Shown: one piece after another, positions 64,000 to 64,000 of the stretch
How the letters are laid out: each line of letters starts with the position of its first letter
Position numbering within the stretch: position 1 is the first letter of the stretch
Assembly (NCBI GenBank): GCA_029432795.1
Contig: JARNMJ010000022.1
Coordinates: 1-64,000, forward strand
DNA: 64,000 nucleotides
Reading direction: 5' to 3'
From: Pontiellaceae bacterium B12219
GTDB lineage: Bacteria > Verrucomicrobiota > Kiritimatiellia > Kiritimatiellales > Pontiellaceae
Notes under the pieces: model-generated
Seen by the model: only the letters and a program-made list of their open reading frames with translations
What the model was told of the DNA's origin: nothing
The model's database searches: none
Position numbers and translations under genes: made by a program

Positions 64000-64000
64000 C

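Noticed and set aside
1-64000. CRISPR arrays, tRNA or rRNA genes, riboswitches
   Set aside because: No regular repeat-spacer pattern, cloverleaf or rRNA-like stretch was noticed on either strand.

Overview
The window looks like accessory, polysaccharide-degrading chromosome from a marine member of the PVC group, most likely Kiritimatiellota (Pontiella-like) or a close relative. This placement is inference from gene content, because there is no rRNA or ribosomal marker. The evidence is a dense mix of secreted glycoside hydrolases, polysaccharide lyase-like proteins, an S1 sulfatase and esterases, paired with LacI and AraC regulators. GPH and SSS symporters are present and no SusC/SusD pair is seen. 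There are also very long secreted multidomain proteins with PVC-style C-terminal modules and an SHD1-type domain. Base composition is moderate. No tRNA, rRNA, CRISPR array or intact mobile element was seen; only the tail of an IS630-like transposase gene lies at the left edge.

Layout. 0-4 kb: IS630-like tail, a LacI regulator, a GH30 lipoprotein, and an AraC gene cut by an in-frame TAG. 4.2-10.5 kb: a minus-strand operon of GPH symporter, GH31 and a beta-helix GH141-like enzyme with a C-terminal CBM; a perfect inverted repeat lies at the 3' end of GH31. 10.9-14.3 kb: a secreted LamG-like protein divergent from an AraC regulator. 14.3-18.2 kb: a minus-strand operon of sialate-O-acetylesterase-like esterase, S1 sulfatase and alpha/beta-hydrolase esterase. 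18.3-22.4 kb: two tandem paralogous TonB-like membrane-anchored proteins with PA14-like and SHD1-like regions. 22.9-31.8 kb: a frameshifted SGNH esterase, an SGNH plus alpha/beta-hydrolase fusion, and a 1761-residue CotH/lamin-tail/CBM protein. 31.9-42.9 kb: ABC exporter, DUF6250-like lipoprotein, heparinase II/III-like lyase, SSS symporter and GH3, with a LacI gene just upstream. 44.4-57.3 kb: giant secreted proteins, two of which carry a beta-helix that is repeated in a third, frameshifted gene, plus an aldose epimerase. 57.6-64 kb: two LacI regulators and secreted autotransporter-like repeat proteins.

How it works together (inference): secreted lyases, a sulfatase and esterases strip and cut a decorated, probably sulfated and uronate-containing algal polysaccharide. 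Symporters import the oligomers or monomers, intracellular GH3, GH31 and epimerase finish the job, and one-component LacI/AraC regulators switch each small locus.

The most striking non-gene signal is a dispersed 15-bp palindrome, TTCCA-N5-TGGAA. There are 18 exact copies, against well under one expected by chance. They are read in all three codon phases inside genes of unrelated function, so they look like a DNA-level element of the HIP1 or motif-site kind. Other leads are a three-member beta-helix family with an invariant PYGYGD motif, the tandem TonB-like/SHD1 proteins, and a C-terminal module shared by seven secreted proteins.
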